A stretch of DNA of 64,000 nt from Elusimicrobiales bacterium (GTDB lineage: Bacteria > Elusimicrobiota > Elusimicrobia > Elusimicrobiales > UBA9959), in assembly GCA_028713125.1 (NCBI GenBank), contig JAQTOU010000003.1, forward strand, positions 310,001-374,000, in the 5' to 3' direction. A program made the position numbers and the translations under genes. A model generated the notes under the pieces. That model worked only from the letters and a program-made list of their open reading frames with translations, was not told the DNA's origin and searched no databases. Within the stretch, counting starts at the first letter, position 1, and every line of letters begins with the position of its first letter. Below, piece by piece: positions 24,528-32,816 of this stretch.

Positions 24528-25409
24528 TTATTTGAAATTATATTTGGCCGATAGGCCGAGGGTTGGCCCGCCGCGGAGGCGGGTTTTTGCTTTGTAGTCG
24601 TCGTAGCGCGCGCCGGTGTAATAGAGGCCGCGGAACTGCCAGCCGAGGGCGGGCGTCAGCTCGAAGGCGCGGGATAAAGACAGGGAAGGCTTGAGCGAAA
24701 TATAGGAGGCCTCGTAGTAGAGCGCCTGGCTTTTGTCTTTCCGCCCGGCGGGGAGGAACTGCTCGAGAGCCGTGCCTCCTTCGAGTTCGGCGCGGAAGAA
24801 GGGCCGCGGGCGCCAATTGAGGCCGGCTTTGAAATATTTCACTGGCTGGTAGGAGGCGGAGAGCGCGAGGGTCTTGGAGGCCTGCCAGCGGACCATGAAG
24901 GGGAGGGCGACTATCAGTGTTTTAGAGGTGTAGCGGTAGGTGATGAAGGGGAGCGGCATGCCGCGCAGGAAAGGGCGCCTGCTCGAATAGTTGAGGCCCC
25001 AGAGCCAGGCGCTGCCATTGTTCTCCGAGAGGAGGGCTATGTAGGTCAGGCCCAGGTCGGTTTCGGACGGGGAGTTGAAGGGACGGTCAGAATTAGAATT
25101 CAGGTTCAGCGCAAGGTGGGTCTCGCCCTTTTCCGCCGTCAGTTTAAAGCCGGTTTTGTAAAGCTCGCCGGGGAAATAGCCCGCGCCGAGGTTCCGCAGA
25201 TGCTCCAGGTCAGCCGCCGAGCGCAGGCTGAAGCCGGCAGTCTTTCCCAAAGCCGCTTCGCCGGAAATGCCGGCCCGCCTGGAAATAAGTCCTTCCGGGG
25301 CGGAGTAAGAGAGGGAGGCGCCGAGCGAGGCCGCGGGCTTTGGCGGGCCGCCCTGCGCGGCGGCCGCCGCGGGCAGCAAGAGACACAGGGCCAGAGGGAG
25401 GTTCACCAT
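24528..25409 (-). CDS. Predicted outer-membrane beta-barrel protein of unknown family
   Basis: 293 residues from the ATG at 25409. I preferred this to an ATG 24 bases upstream because it has CAGGGA before it and gives the normal seven-base overlap (ATGGTGA) with the upstream gene's stop. A signal peptide (LALCLLLPAAAAAQ) is followed by alternating short amphipathic strands rich in Y, F, R and S, ending YNFK, close to the terminal aromatic expected of outer-membrane barrels. No named family recognised. It is translationally coupled to a membrane metalloprotease, which may hint at envelope quality control or assembly. Confidence 0.65.
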   Translation of the reverse strand: MVNLPLALCLLLPAAAAAQGGPPKPAASLGASLSYSAPEGLISRRAGISGEAALGKTAGFSLRSAADLEHLRNLGAGYFPGELYKTGFKLTAEKGETHLALNLNSNSDRPFNSPSETDLGLTYIALLSENNGSAWLWGLNYSSRRPFLRGMPLPFITYRYTSKTLIVALPFMVRWQASKTLALSASYQPVKYFKAGLNWRPRPFFRAELEGGTALEQFLPAGRKDKSQALYYEASYISLKPSLSLSRAFELTPALGWQFRGLYYTGARYDDYKAKTRLRGGPTLGLSAKYNFK

Positions 25410-26128
25410 ACAGGTCCCTGCGTATTTCCCCATTCCAGAGGCTCGCGGTTTTTAGCGTCGAGGCCTATCAGGTATAAACTGTAAAAAATAATCGCGGAGC
25501 CGCCGAGGAAAATAACCCTGGCCACCCCGGCGGCATGCTCAATGAGCCCTGCCGCGGTCAAAAGGTAATTCCAGTCATGCTCGCCGCCGCCTACCAGCGG
25601 CAGGGCCTGGGTGACGGCGTCCCCGGCGTAGATGCTGATGCCGAGCAGGTTCTGGCCCAGCCAGAACAGGCAGAGCTGCCAGCCCAAATTAGCTCCGCGC
25701 CGCCGCAGGTGCACAAGGCAGACCGCCGGGATCAGCAGCTGGAAGACGGTCCCGCCCAGGAACATTATAAAGCGCCCGAAGAAGCCGAGAAAAACGTGGC
25801 CGGCCTCGTGGAAAGGCAGGTTGACGTAATCCAGCGGCGAGAAATAATTTTCCTTCCCGAGCCACCGGGTATAAAATAAAAAGAGGCCCGCTATCAGGGC
25901 CGCCCTGAGCCACAGCCGGACGGCCGGGCGCCCGCCCGCCGCCTCCGGGGCCGCCGCCGCGGCGGGGGAAGCGGCGGCGAGGATCTTTTTTACCTTTACG
26001 GCGGCGCGCACTTCCGCCGGGATGTGCATCAGCTTATAGCACGCGCCGCAGAACTCGTCTTCCAGCGAGTTAGCCGCGCCGCAGTAAGGGCAGGCGGTCT
26101 TCTCCGGTATTTCCGGATCGTTTTTCAT
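25403..26128 (-). CDS. Zinc-ribbon integral membrane protein with an HEAGH metalloprotease motif (M50-like)
   Basis: 241 residues. The N-terminus has a zinc ribbon (CPYCG, then CGACYK). An alanine/proline linker follows, then about five membrane helices from residue 70. LPFHEAGHVFLGFFG, near residues 104-118, contains HExxH placed next to a helix, as in site-2-type or related membrane metalloproteases. A second ligand may be the aspartate in AGDAVTQ, but the usual NPDG of M50 enzymes is absent. It could be a protease or only a structural relative. It is the first gene of a minus-strand pair with a barrel protein. Confidence 0.65.
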   Translation of the reverse strand: MKNDPEIPEKTACPYCGAANSLEDEFCGACYKLMHIPAEVRAAVKVKKILAAASPAAAAAPEAAGGRPAVRLWLRAALIAGLFLFYTRWLGKENYFSPLDYVNLPFHEAGHVFLGFFGRFIMFLGGTVFQLLIPAVCLVHLRRRGANLGWQLCLFWLGQNLLGISIYAGDAVTQALPLVGGGEHDWNYLLTAAGLIEHAAGVARVIFLGGSAIIFYSLYLIGLDAKNREPLEWGNTQGPVW

Positions 26129-26374
26129 AGGCCTGAAAATTATATTAATTATAAAGCGGGACTTTTCCGCTCCCTCCCGGCCACCGGCTGAAGCAAAACA
26201 AAAATATCGCTATTTTCCGTATTATTTAATATATTATTTAAAAGAGCGGCCATAGTTCCGCGTATTTCCGGGCGATTTGCAACTTCGGGCGCGGGATACC
26301 CGCGCTGACCGGCCCGGCGTACCCCCAGACCCAACCAGCCATGGACTTTCTCTCTCCCAGCGTAGAATAAATAA
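26129..26374. other. Divergent promoter gap
   Basis: 246 bp between the minus-strand metalloprotease and the plus-strand radical SAM gene. Both ends are AT-rich (for example TATTATTTAATATATTATTTAAAAG at 26218-26242 in part), which suits divergent promoters. No further gene, RNA or repeat recognised. Confidence 0.45.
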
Positions 26375-27772
26375 ATGCGCATACTGCTGGTAAACCCCTC
26401 GCAGCACGAGCTTTACGGCGGCCTTAAGGCCCCCGACCATCCGCCTATGGGCCTGGCATATATAGGCGCGGTGCTGGGGGTTGCCGGGCATGAGGTCGAG
26501 ATAGTCGACATGGACGCGGATGGAATGACGAAGGAGTCTTTCCTGGAGCTCCTGAAGGCGCGGAACTTCAAGATAGTCGGCGTGACCACCTTGACGCCGT
26601 CTTTCAGCAAAGCCGTAGAGATAACCAAACTGGTAAAAGAAACTACCGGCGCCCTGACGGTGCTTGGCGGCATCCACCCGACCATAATGCCGGACTCCTC
26701 GCTGGCGCCGGAAACCGTAGACTTCATCGTGAAGGGGGAGGGGGAGATCACGATGCGGGAGCTGGCCGCTTGCGTGGAAAGCGGCGGGGATCTCGCCCAA
26801 GTGGACGGCATCGGCTACAAGCTTTCCGGCAAGATCGTCATGAACAGGGCCAGGGCGCTCATACAGGACCTGGACAGCCTGCCTTTCCCGGCGCTGCACC
26901 TCTTTAAAACGCGCAGCTACACCTATCCCGACGCGCTTTATTCCCCGACCCTGCCCGTCATAACCAGCAGGGGCTGCCCGGGCAACTGCACTTACTGCAA
27001 TACCAAGGATATCTTCACCAAGCGGTTCCGGGCCAGGAGCGCGAAGAACGTCGTGGCGGAGTTCCGGCACCTGGTGGCGGATTACGGCGTCAAGGAAATA
27101 CATATCTGGGACGATAATTTCACCACCCTCAAGCCCCGGGTCCTCGAGATCAGGGACGAGGTGAAAAAGTGCGGGCTTGACGTGAAGTTCGCTTTCCCCA
27201 ACGGGCTCAGGATAGATTTCATCGACGAGGATGTCCTTAACGCCCTTAAGGACATGGGGACGTACAGCATAGCCGTCGGGATAGAATCGGGCAGCCAGAG
27301 AATACTCGACGTCATAAAAAAGGGGATAAGCCTGGAAAAGATCAGGGAAAGGTTTTCCCTGATCAAGAAGGTCGGGCTGGAATCCTGGGGTTTCTTCATG
27401 ATAGGCCTCCCCGAGGAGACACCCGAAACCATCCTGGAGACGATAAAATTCGCCATCGAACTCGACCCGGACATAGCTAAATTCCATATCCTCAAGCCTT
27501 TCCCCGGGACCGAAGTTTTCGCGCAGCTTTCCAGCAAGGGGCTTATCACCAGCACCGACTACAAAGATTACGGTATCCATACCAAGCCCGCCCACCGCCT
27601 GGAAGCCCTTTCGGGCGATGACCTGGTGAGATGGCAGAACAAGGCCTACAGGATGTTCTACCTCCGCCCCGGGAAGATCCTTTCCCAGGTCCTGAGGCTC
27701 AGCACCTGGAACAGGATAAAACTGAACACCGTGACCGGGTTCACCCTGCTCAGGAAGGTGCTGGGCGGATGA
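26375..27772 (+). CDS. B12-binding-domain radical SAM enzyme
   Basis: 465 residues. Residues 1-140 form a cobalamin-binding Rossmann domain with MRILLVNPS, PPMGLAYIGAVL and VGVTTLTPSF. The radical SAM barrel has SRGCPGNCTYC (C-x3-C-x2-C) about residue 198-208 for the [4Fe-4S] cluster, then IWDDNFT and GIESGSQRILD. Such enzymes do methylations or rearrangements at unactivated carbons of lipids, sugars or natural products. The following genes (GT2, an SDR and a membrane glycosyltransferase) place it in a small glycan or glycolipid cluster. Substrate unknown. Confidence 0.88.
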   Translation: MRILLVNPSQHELYGGLKAPDHPPMGLAYIGAVLGVAGHEVEIVDMDADGMTKESFLELLKARNFKIVGVTTLTPSFSKAVEITKLVKETTGALTVLGGIHPTIMPDSSLAPETVDFIVKGEGEITMRELAACVESGGDLAQVDGIGYKLSGKIVMNRARALIQDLDSLPFPALHLFKTRSYTYPDALYSPTLPVITSRGCPGNCTYCNTKDIFTKRFRARSAKNVVAEFRHLVADYGVKEIHIWDDNFTTLKPRVLEIRDEVKKCGLDVKFAFPNGLRIDFIDEDVLNALKDMGTYSIAVGIESGSQRILDVIKKGISLEKIRERFSLIKKVGLESWGFFMIGLPEETPETILETIKFAIELDPDIAKFHILKPFPGTEVFAQLSSKGLITSTDYKDYGIHTKPAHRLEALSGDDLVRWQNKAYRMFYLRPGKILSQVLRLSTWNRIKLNTVTGFTLLRKVLGG

Positions 27773-27836
27773 GGATGAAAACGCGAGCTTTGCCGGCCGC
27801 TTCGGCGCAGGCGGGGTATAAAAGGGGAGCGATCCC

Positions 27837-28589
27837 GTGAAATTATCCATTGTGATGCCGGCCCACAACGAGGAGCAGGCGGTCGAGCCTACGATCCGCG
27901 CCCTCTACGAGCGCCTGAGCGCGGAGCGCATCGACCACGAGATCCTGGTCGTGAACGATAACTCCAGCGACGGCACGGAAGCCGTCCTGGGTCGCCTCCG
28001 GGGCGAGGTCAAGACGCTCCGGGTCGTGAACAATACCCCGCCGCACGGCTTCGGGTTCGCGGTGCGGCTGGGCCTGAAGCAGTTCACGGGGGACGCCGTG
28101 GTGATAATGATGGCGGACGGGTCGGATACCCCGGAGGACGTGGTCCGTTTTTTCCGGGTGCTTACGGAAAAGAACGTCGACTGCGTCTTCGGGACCCGCT
28201 TTTCGAAAGGAGGGAGGGTGGTCGACTACCCGCCCCATAAATACGTCCTGAACCGGCTGGCCAACAGGTTCCTCCAGGCGCTTTTTTTCCTGCCTTATGA
28301 CGACGTCACGAACGCTTTCAAGCTCTACCGCCGCCAGGTGATAGAGGGGCTGAACCCGCTCATCAGCTATCACTTCAACCTGACGGTGGAGCTGCCGCTG
28401 AAAGCCATCGTCCGCGGGTACACCTACGCCGTGGTCCCCAATGTCTGGATCAACAGGAAGTCCGGCGTCTCCAAGCTGCGGATCCAGGAGATGGGCTCCC
28501 GCTATCTCTTCATCACTCTTTACTGCCTCCTGGAAAAATGGCTTTCCAAGGGAGATTATCACCGGCGCGAGGGAGCGGGGCACTTATGA
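27837..28589 (+). CDS. Family 2 glycosyltransferase, dolichol-phosphate-mannose-synthase type
   Basis: 250 residues from a GTG start with GGGGAG nine bases upstream. LSIVMPAHNEE (2-12) and VVNDNSSDGT (about 39-48) are the nucleotide-sugar binding motifs of GT2, and MADGSDTPEDV holds the DxD-like metal site. The short C-terminus lacks membrane helices, as in stand-alone polyprenyl-phosphate sugar synthases. It probably makes an undecaprenyl-phosphate sugar used by the integral membrane glycosyltransferase three genes on (29703-31148). It overlaps the next SDR by four bases. Confidence 0.88.
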   Translation: MKLSIVMPAHNEEQAVEPTIRALYERLSAERIDHEILVVNDNSSDGTEAVLGRLRGEVKTLRVVNNTPPHGFGFAVRLGLKQFTGDAVVIMMADGSDTPEDVVRFFRVLTEKNVDCVFGTRFSKGGRVVDYPPHKYVLNRLANRFLQALFFLPYDDVTNAFKLYRRQVIEGLNPLISYHFNLTVELPLKAIVRGYTYAVVPNVWINRKSGVSKLRIQEMGSRYLFITLYCLLEKWLSKGDYHRREGAGHL

Positions 28590-29656
28590 GAACAATATTA
28601 CTGACCGGGGGCGCCGGCTTTGTCGGGTCCAACCTGGCGATACGGCTGAAAAGCGAGCTGGCCGGCCAGGCCCGCGTCGTCGCGCTGGATAACCTGAAGA
28701 GGCGCGGCTCCGAATTGAACGTCCCGCGCCTGCTCAAAGCGGGCGTGGAATACGTGCACGGGGACGTCCGCCAGCTCGCGGACCTTGAGGCCGTGGGAGA
28801 GGTCGGCGTCATCATCGACTGTTCAGCGGAGCCTTCCGTGCTCGCCGGGTTTTCCGGGTCGCCTCGCTACGTGGTCGACACCAACCTGAACGGGACTACG
28901 AACTGCCTGGAGCTCGCCCGGAGGTATCACGCCGATTTTATCTTCCTGTCCACCAGCCGCGTCTACCCCACGGCGGCCATCAACGGCCTTAATTTCCGCG
29001 AGACAGGCTCGCGGTTCGAGTGGACGGACGACCAGAAGCTCCCGGGCGCGTCTAGCCGCGGCTTGACGGAGGAGTTCACGCTCGAAGGCAACCGGTCCCT
29101 TTACGGGGCGACCAAGTTCTGCTCCGAGCTGCTGGTCCGCGAATACCTGGAGATGTACGGGCTGCGCGGCGTTATCAACCGCTGCGGCGTGATCTCCGGC
29201 CCCTGGCAGATGGGGAAAGCGGACCAGGGCGTAGTGGTCCTCTGGCTGGCGAGCCACCTTTACGGCCGGCCGCTTAACTATATCGGCTTCGGGGGAACCG
29301 GAAAGCAGGTGCGCGACGCGCTGCACGTGGACGACCTCTATGAGCTGGTCCGGCTGCAGCTGAACGACCCGGGCCTTCATTCCGGGCAGGTCTATAACGT
29401 CGGCGGCGGCCCGCAGAACAGCTTTTCGCTCCTCGAGCTGACGGAGGCCTGCGCCCGCGTCACGGGCAAGCGCGTGCCGGTGGGAACGGTGCCGGAAAAC
29501 CGGCCGGCCGATATCCGGTGTTACTTGACGGATAATTCCAAGATCTTCCGCGCCGCGGGCTGGGCGCCGAAAAAAAGCGGCGAGCAGCTTCTCGAGGAGA
29601 CCGCCCGGTGGATCCGGGACAACCAGGAAGCGCTCCGCCCGATACTGGGCTCGTGA
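28586..29656 (+). CDS. CDP-paratose 2-epimerase-like extended SDR
   Basis: 356 residues from ATG 28586, chosen since it gives the ATGA overlap with the GT2 stop and puts the NAD loop TGGAGFVGS directly at the N-terminus (7-15). It has STSRVYP and YGATK as active-site elements. The segment RCGVISGPWQMGKADQGV is close to that of CDP-paratose/CDP-tyvelose epimerases. It also keeps their long insert after VYP. Such enzymes invert C2 of a 3,6-dideoxyhexose, but relatives act on other sugars and no 3,6-dideoxyhexose genes are visible here, so the substrate is open. Confidence 0.82.
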   Translation: MRTILLTGGAGFVGSNLAIRLKSELAGQARVVALDNLKRRGSELNVPRLLKAGVEYVHGDVRQLADLEAVGEVGVIIDCSAEPSVLAGFSGSPRYVVDTNLNGTTNCLELARRYHADFIFLSTSRVYPTAAINGLNFRETGSRFEWTDDQKLPGASSRGLTEEFTLEGNRSLYGATKFCSELLVREYLEMYGLRGVINRCGVISGPWQMGKADQGVVVLWLASHLYGRPLNYIGFGGTGKQVRDALHVDDLYELVRLQLNDPGLHSGQVYNVGGGPQNSFSLLELTEACARVTGKRVPVGTVPENRPADIRCYLTDNSKIFRAAGWAPKKSGEQLLEETARWIRDNQEALRPILGS

Positions 29657-29702
29657 GACAGGGCCCGGCCCCCGGCCGTTCTGCCCCTGCCGCCTTTAAT
29701 AA

Positions 29703-31148
29703 ATGATAAGTCCCTCTCTGCTTAAGAAACGCACGCTCTACCTGCTGGCCGCGGCCGGGTTGGTTATCCGGCTCGCGGGCGGCTTCGCCAAGGGAAGCCA
29801 GGATATGGATTTCTGGAAAGCGTATGCCGTTTTCTGCGTGCAGCACGACGTTAAAGACATCTATGGTTCCGCGGATGAAGTCTTTGTCCGTTTATGGCGC
29901 TCAGGCAAGACCGCTAAAGAGATACAAGCGGCGACGCAAACCGTGATCCCTTACCAGTCCCCTGTTTCCGGGACCGTCCGCATTTATACTTTTCCGCAGC
30001 CTCCGGGTTATATTTACTCTATTTACCTGAGCGCGCTCGCGATGTCCTGGCTCGATCCTTCCTTTAAAAACGACCGGCTTTTTAATTTTGTGCTCAACCT
30101 GGAGCCACTGCTGTCTTCTTTGGCGATCGCGCTGTTCCTCTTCTGGTTCGTCGGGAAATTGACGGACCCGGGAACGGGCGCCGCGGCCGGGCTGGTGTAC
30201 TGGCTTAACCCTGTAGTCTTCCTGAACGCTCCGATACAGGGCTTTAGGGACCCTCTCTGCGCCCTGTTTATCCTGCTGGCGGTGTGCGCCCTCCACCAGA
30301 AAAAACTTACGATCGCGTACGTGTGCGCGGTTGCCTGCTTCATGACCAAGCCTCAGGGGGTAGTGGTCGCGCCCCTGATCCTGTGCGTGGGGCTCGCGGA
30401 GCATAACTGGCGCAGGAACGCGGCGGCGTTCCTTGCGGCTTGCGCGGCGGGCGTCGCGCTGTGTCTTCCTTTTATCCTGCAGGGCCGGTTCCTAAGCCTG
30501 CTTCAGGGCGTAGCCACGACCATGGGAACCTCGAACGACCTGTCGCGGCAGGCCATGAATATCTGGTGGCCGGTGCAGTATGTTCTTAACGCGGCCGAGC
30601 TGGTCCGGAGCGGCGTCCCGGCCTGGGCGGCCTGGCTCGGGCGGGACTGGCGGGTTTTTACGCCCTATCCTATCGCCCGCATCACGGAAGCCACGGGCGT
30701 CAACCTGCGCCTGGTCGCTACCGGGCTGTTCGCTTTATTTACCGCGGCCAATATTTACTGGTGCCTGCGCGCGATCCGAGCCGACCGGAACAGGTTGTTC
30801 CTTTTCGCGGCCCTCCAGGCGTACGGCTATTTCATGCTGGCCGGGAGCGTGCACAATAACCACTACTTTATCCTGGTCCCCCTGCTGACCGCGGCCTGCG
30901 CGTTCAAGGTCATACCGGAAAAATATTATGCGGCCGTCTGCCTTGTTTTTTTCCTGCAGGACGGCCTCTTTTACGGCCTGGGCCGGGATTCTTTCTTCGG
31001 TCTGAGGCGGGATAACAATTACCTGACGCTTATCCTGAGCCACCTGTACCTGTCCTGGACCACGCTCCTCCTGGCGTTCGCGAACCTGGCCCTTTTCGCC
31101 GGGCTGTGCCGCCGCGCTTTTTCCCGCGGCCCGGCCGCTTCACGGTGA
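29703..31148 (+). CDS. Polytopic membrane glycosyltransferase-like protein (GT-C fold)
   Basis: 481 residues with about ten to twelve hydrophobic helices. After the first helix comes a loop with an acidic pair (GSQDMDFWKAY), the position where GT-C enzymes (PMT, ArnT, alpha-mannosyltransferases) keep catalytic acids. GYIYSIYLSAL and several later helices fit that fold. GT-C enzymes take sugar from a polyprenyl-phosphate donor on the outer face, which fits the polyprenyl-phosphate sugar synthase encoded two genes upstream. No clear ribosome site precedes the ATG. A strong terminator follows. Confidence 0.7.
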   Translation: MISPSLLKKRTLYLLAAAGLVIRLAGGFAKGSQDMDFWKAYAVFCVQHDVKDIYGSADEVFVRLWRSGKTAKEIQAATQTVIPYQSPVSGTVRIYTFPQPPGYIYSIYLSALAMSWLDPSFKNDRLFNFVLNLEPLLSSLAIALFLFWFVGKLTDPGTGAAAGLVYWLNPVVFLNAPIQGFRDPLCALFILLAVCALHQKKLTIAYVCAVACFMTKPQGVVVAPLILCVGLAEHNWRRNAAAFLAACAAGVALCLPFILQGRFLSLLQGVATTMGTSNDLSRQAMNIWWPVQYVLNAAELVRSGVPAWAAWLGRDWRVFTPYPIARITEATGVNLRLVATGLFALFTAANIYWCLRAIRADRNRLFLFAALQAYGYFMLAGSVHNNHYFILVPLLTAACAFKVIPEKYYAAVCLVFFLQDGLFYGLGRDSFFGLRRDNNYLTLILSHLYLSWTTLLLAFANLALFAGLCRRAFSRGPAASR

Positions 31149-31163
31149 AGGGGCAATATCAAT

Positions 31164-31195
31164 AAAAAGGCCGGGCCCTGGGGCCCGGCCTTTTT
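31164..31195. terminator. Bidirectional rho-independent terminator
   Basis: AAAAAGGCCGGGCC, a short loop and GGCCCGGCCTTTTT form a stem of 14 pairs with A-run and T-run on either side, between two convergent genes. It can stop transcription from both directions. Confidence 0.9.
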
Positions 31196-31209
31196 GCGGC
31201 TGTCGAGGC

Positions 31210-32694
31210 TTATCTGTAATACCCGTTGGGGTTATAGATGAAGTAGAAGTCGAACGGGGTCAGGCGGGGCAGGGAAACGAAGCGCTCGCCCTTCTCGTCA
31301 GTCTTTTCTTCCAGCCCCGCGTTGAACGAGAAGCGGCCCATCGGGCGGCCGGCGTCCTTCTCGTCGGGGTTCTTGACGAAGCCGGTCTCGTCTATCTCGT
31401 CCACGGTGCTGGTGGCCCATTTATACTCCACCGCCTTGTCGCCGAATTCTTCCCAGTCGCCGTCGGAGTTCTTCTCGTACATCTTTTTGCGGAACTCGTC
31501 GGGCGAGATGCCCATCTTCTTGCTGACGGGGACGTGCAGGCGCCGCTCCCATTCCCTGCTCATTTCAAGCTGTTCCTTGAGCTGCGTCATATTGCCGCGG
31601 AAGCCGGTGGACATCTGGTGGTGCAGGATTATCGAGTTGGGATAGACGTAGGACTTGTCGGCAAGCGTGGTTATTACCGCGGCCATGCTGGCGGCGAAAG
31701 ACTTGACCACAACGTAGATAGGGGCCTTGCTGGCCTGCATGGCTTTGACTATGCGATAGCCCTCCATCACCGAACCGCCAGGGCAGACGTCGATCACGAT
31801 GAAGATCGGCTGGGAGGAAATATTGTTGAAGTAGTGGATGCGCTCCGTGATATTGTCCGCCACGCCGGTGTAGATCGGCCCGTTGAGCGCTATGCGCCGG
31901 TCGCTTATCACGAGTTTCCCGTTGCTGAACGGGTTGGCGTTGTAGACCGGTTCGGTATTGCTCTCTTTTTTCCACTCCGCTTTCTTCATGCGCAGGTCCA
32001 GGTCGCTGTTGATCCTGTTCAGCCGGCTGTCCAGCGCCATCTTCTCTATCTTCAGCTTGCGCTCGACGAGGTCGAGCCGCTTCAGTTCGAGGTCTATGCC
32101 GTTCTTCTCTTTGCTGTCGGCCAGCAGGTCGGAGCGCTGTTGCTCCGCGCCTAGGTCGTTTACCGCTTTGAGCTTGGCTATCTGCAGGGCCAGGTCGGCC
32201 ATCAGTTTCTTGTTCTTTTCTTCCGCCAGTTTGTTTTCAAGGGTAAGCTTCGACAGCTCGTCGCCCTGGGCGGAGGTCAAAGCCCTGGCCTGCTCGGCCG
32301 AAAGCTTGTTCTGGGAGGCCAGCTTCTGGTACTCGGTCTCGAGCCTGGCTATTTCGCCCTTCCTTTTTTCATCGGCCAGCTTGTTCTCGGAGGCCGTGCG
32401 AGCCAGCTCGGCTTCCAGTTCGGCCGTTTTCGCCTTCTGTTTCTGGATGTCGAGTTCGTATTGGGCCCTGAGCTCCTCTTTATCGGAGTTCACCTGCTGG
32501 AGTTTTTTCTTCAGCCGCTGGTCGGCCAGCTGGTTCTCCGCGGTAAGCTTCGCGAGCTCGGTCTGTTCGGGCGAGGGGGCGGGGGCGGCCTGCATGGTTA
32601 CTTTGGCATTAACCTGCTGCTCCTCCGCGGCTCCCGGCACGGCAAGGGCGCAGCAGAGCAGCGCGGCGGCTAAAATGAGATGTTTAGCGTTCAT
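31210..32694 (-). CDS. Exported ClpP/SppA-type serine protease with a long coiled coil
   Basis: 494 residues from the ATG at 32694, which has GGAGG nine bases upstream and starts a signal peptide (ILAAALLCCALAVPGAAEE). Residues about 35-235 are a charged heptad-rich coiled coil with repeated NKLAEEK-like words. Residues about 265-450 match the ClpP/crotonase fold: GGSVMEGYRIVKAM, then SFAASMAAVI with the likely nucleophile serine, then ILHHQM with the likely histidine. ClpP is normally cytosolic and partners with an ATPase; an exported one with its own coiled coil is more like SppA or NfeD-type membrane proteases. It is divergent from secA. Confidence 0.78.
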   Translation of the reverse strand: MNAKHLILAAALLCCALAVPGAAEEQQVNAKVTMQAAPAPSPEQTELAKLTAENQLADQRLKKKLQQVNSDKEELRAQYELDIQKQKAKTAELEAELARTASENKLADEKRKGEIARLETEYQKLASQNKLSAEQARALTSAQGDELSKLTLENKLAEEKNKKLMADLALQIAKLKAVNDLGAEQQRSDLLADSKEKNGIDLELKRLDLVERKLKIEKMALDSRLNRINSDLDLRMKKAEWKKESNTEPVYNANPFSNGKLVISDRRIALNGPIYTGVADNITERIHYFNNISSQPIFIVIDVCPGGSVMEGYRIVKAMQASKAPIYVVVKSFAASMAAVITTLADKSYVYPNSIILHHQMSTGFRGNMTQLKEQLEMSREWERRLHVPVSKKMGISPDEFRKKMYEKNSDGDWEEFGDKAVEYKWATSTVDEIDETGFVKNPDEKDAGRPMGRFSFNAGLEEKTDEKGERFVSLPRLTPFDFYFIYNPNGYYR

Positions 32695-32728
32695 TATATT
32701 AAACCTCCGTATTTTCACGTACCGGTAA

Positions 32729-32757
32729 ATCATAACGGTTGTCAATCCCTCTGTCAA
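32729..32757 (-). promoter_or_regulatory. Strong sigma-70-type promoter for the exported ClpP-like protease
   Basis: On the minus strand TTGACA (32752-32757) and TATGAT (32729-32734) are exactly 17 bases apart, about 35 bases upstream of the start codon at 32694. One of the best consensus matches in the window. Confidence 0.75.
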
Positions 32758-32816
32758 TAAAAACCTCCTCCCGCGGGGCGCGCGCTATTTATCAGCGCGT
32801 TTAAAAGTAGTTTAAT

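Noticed and set aside
26234-27868. 544-residue open frame antisense to the radical SAM gene
   Set aside because: The opposite strand carries an unmistakable B12-radical SAM protein; the antisense product has no recognisable fold or ribosome site.
28538-28585. Upstream start for the CDP-paratose-epimerase-like gene
   Set aside because: It would add 16 unlike residues inside the GT2 gene; the ATG at 28586 has the ATGA overlap and puts the NAD loop at the usual place.
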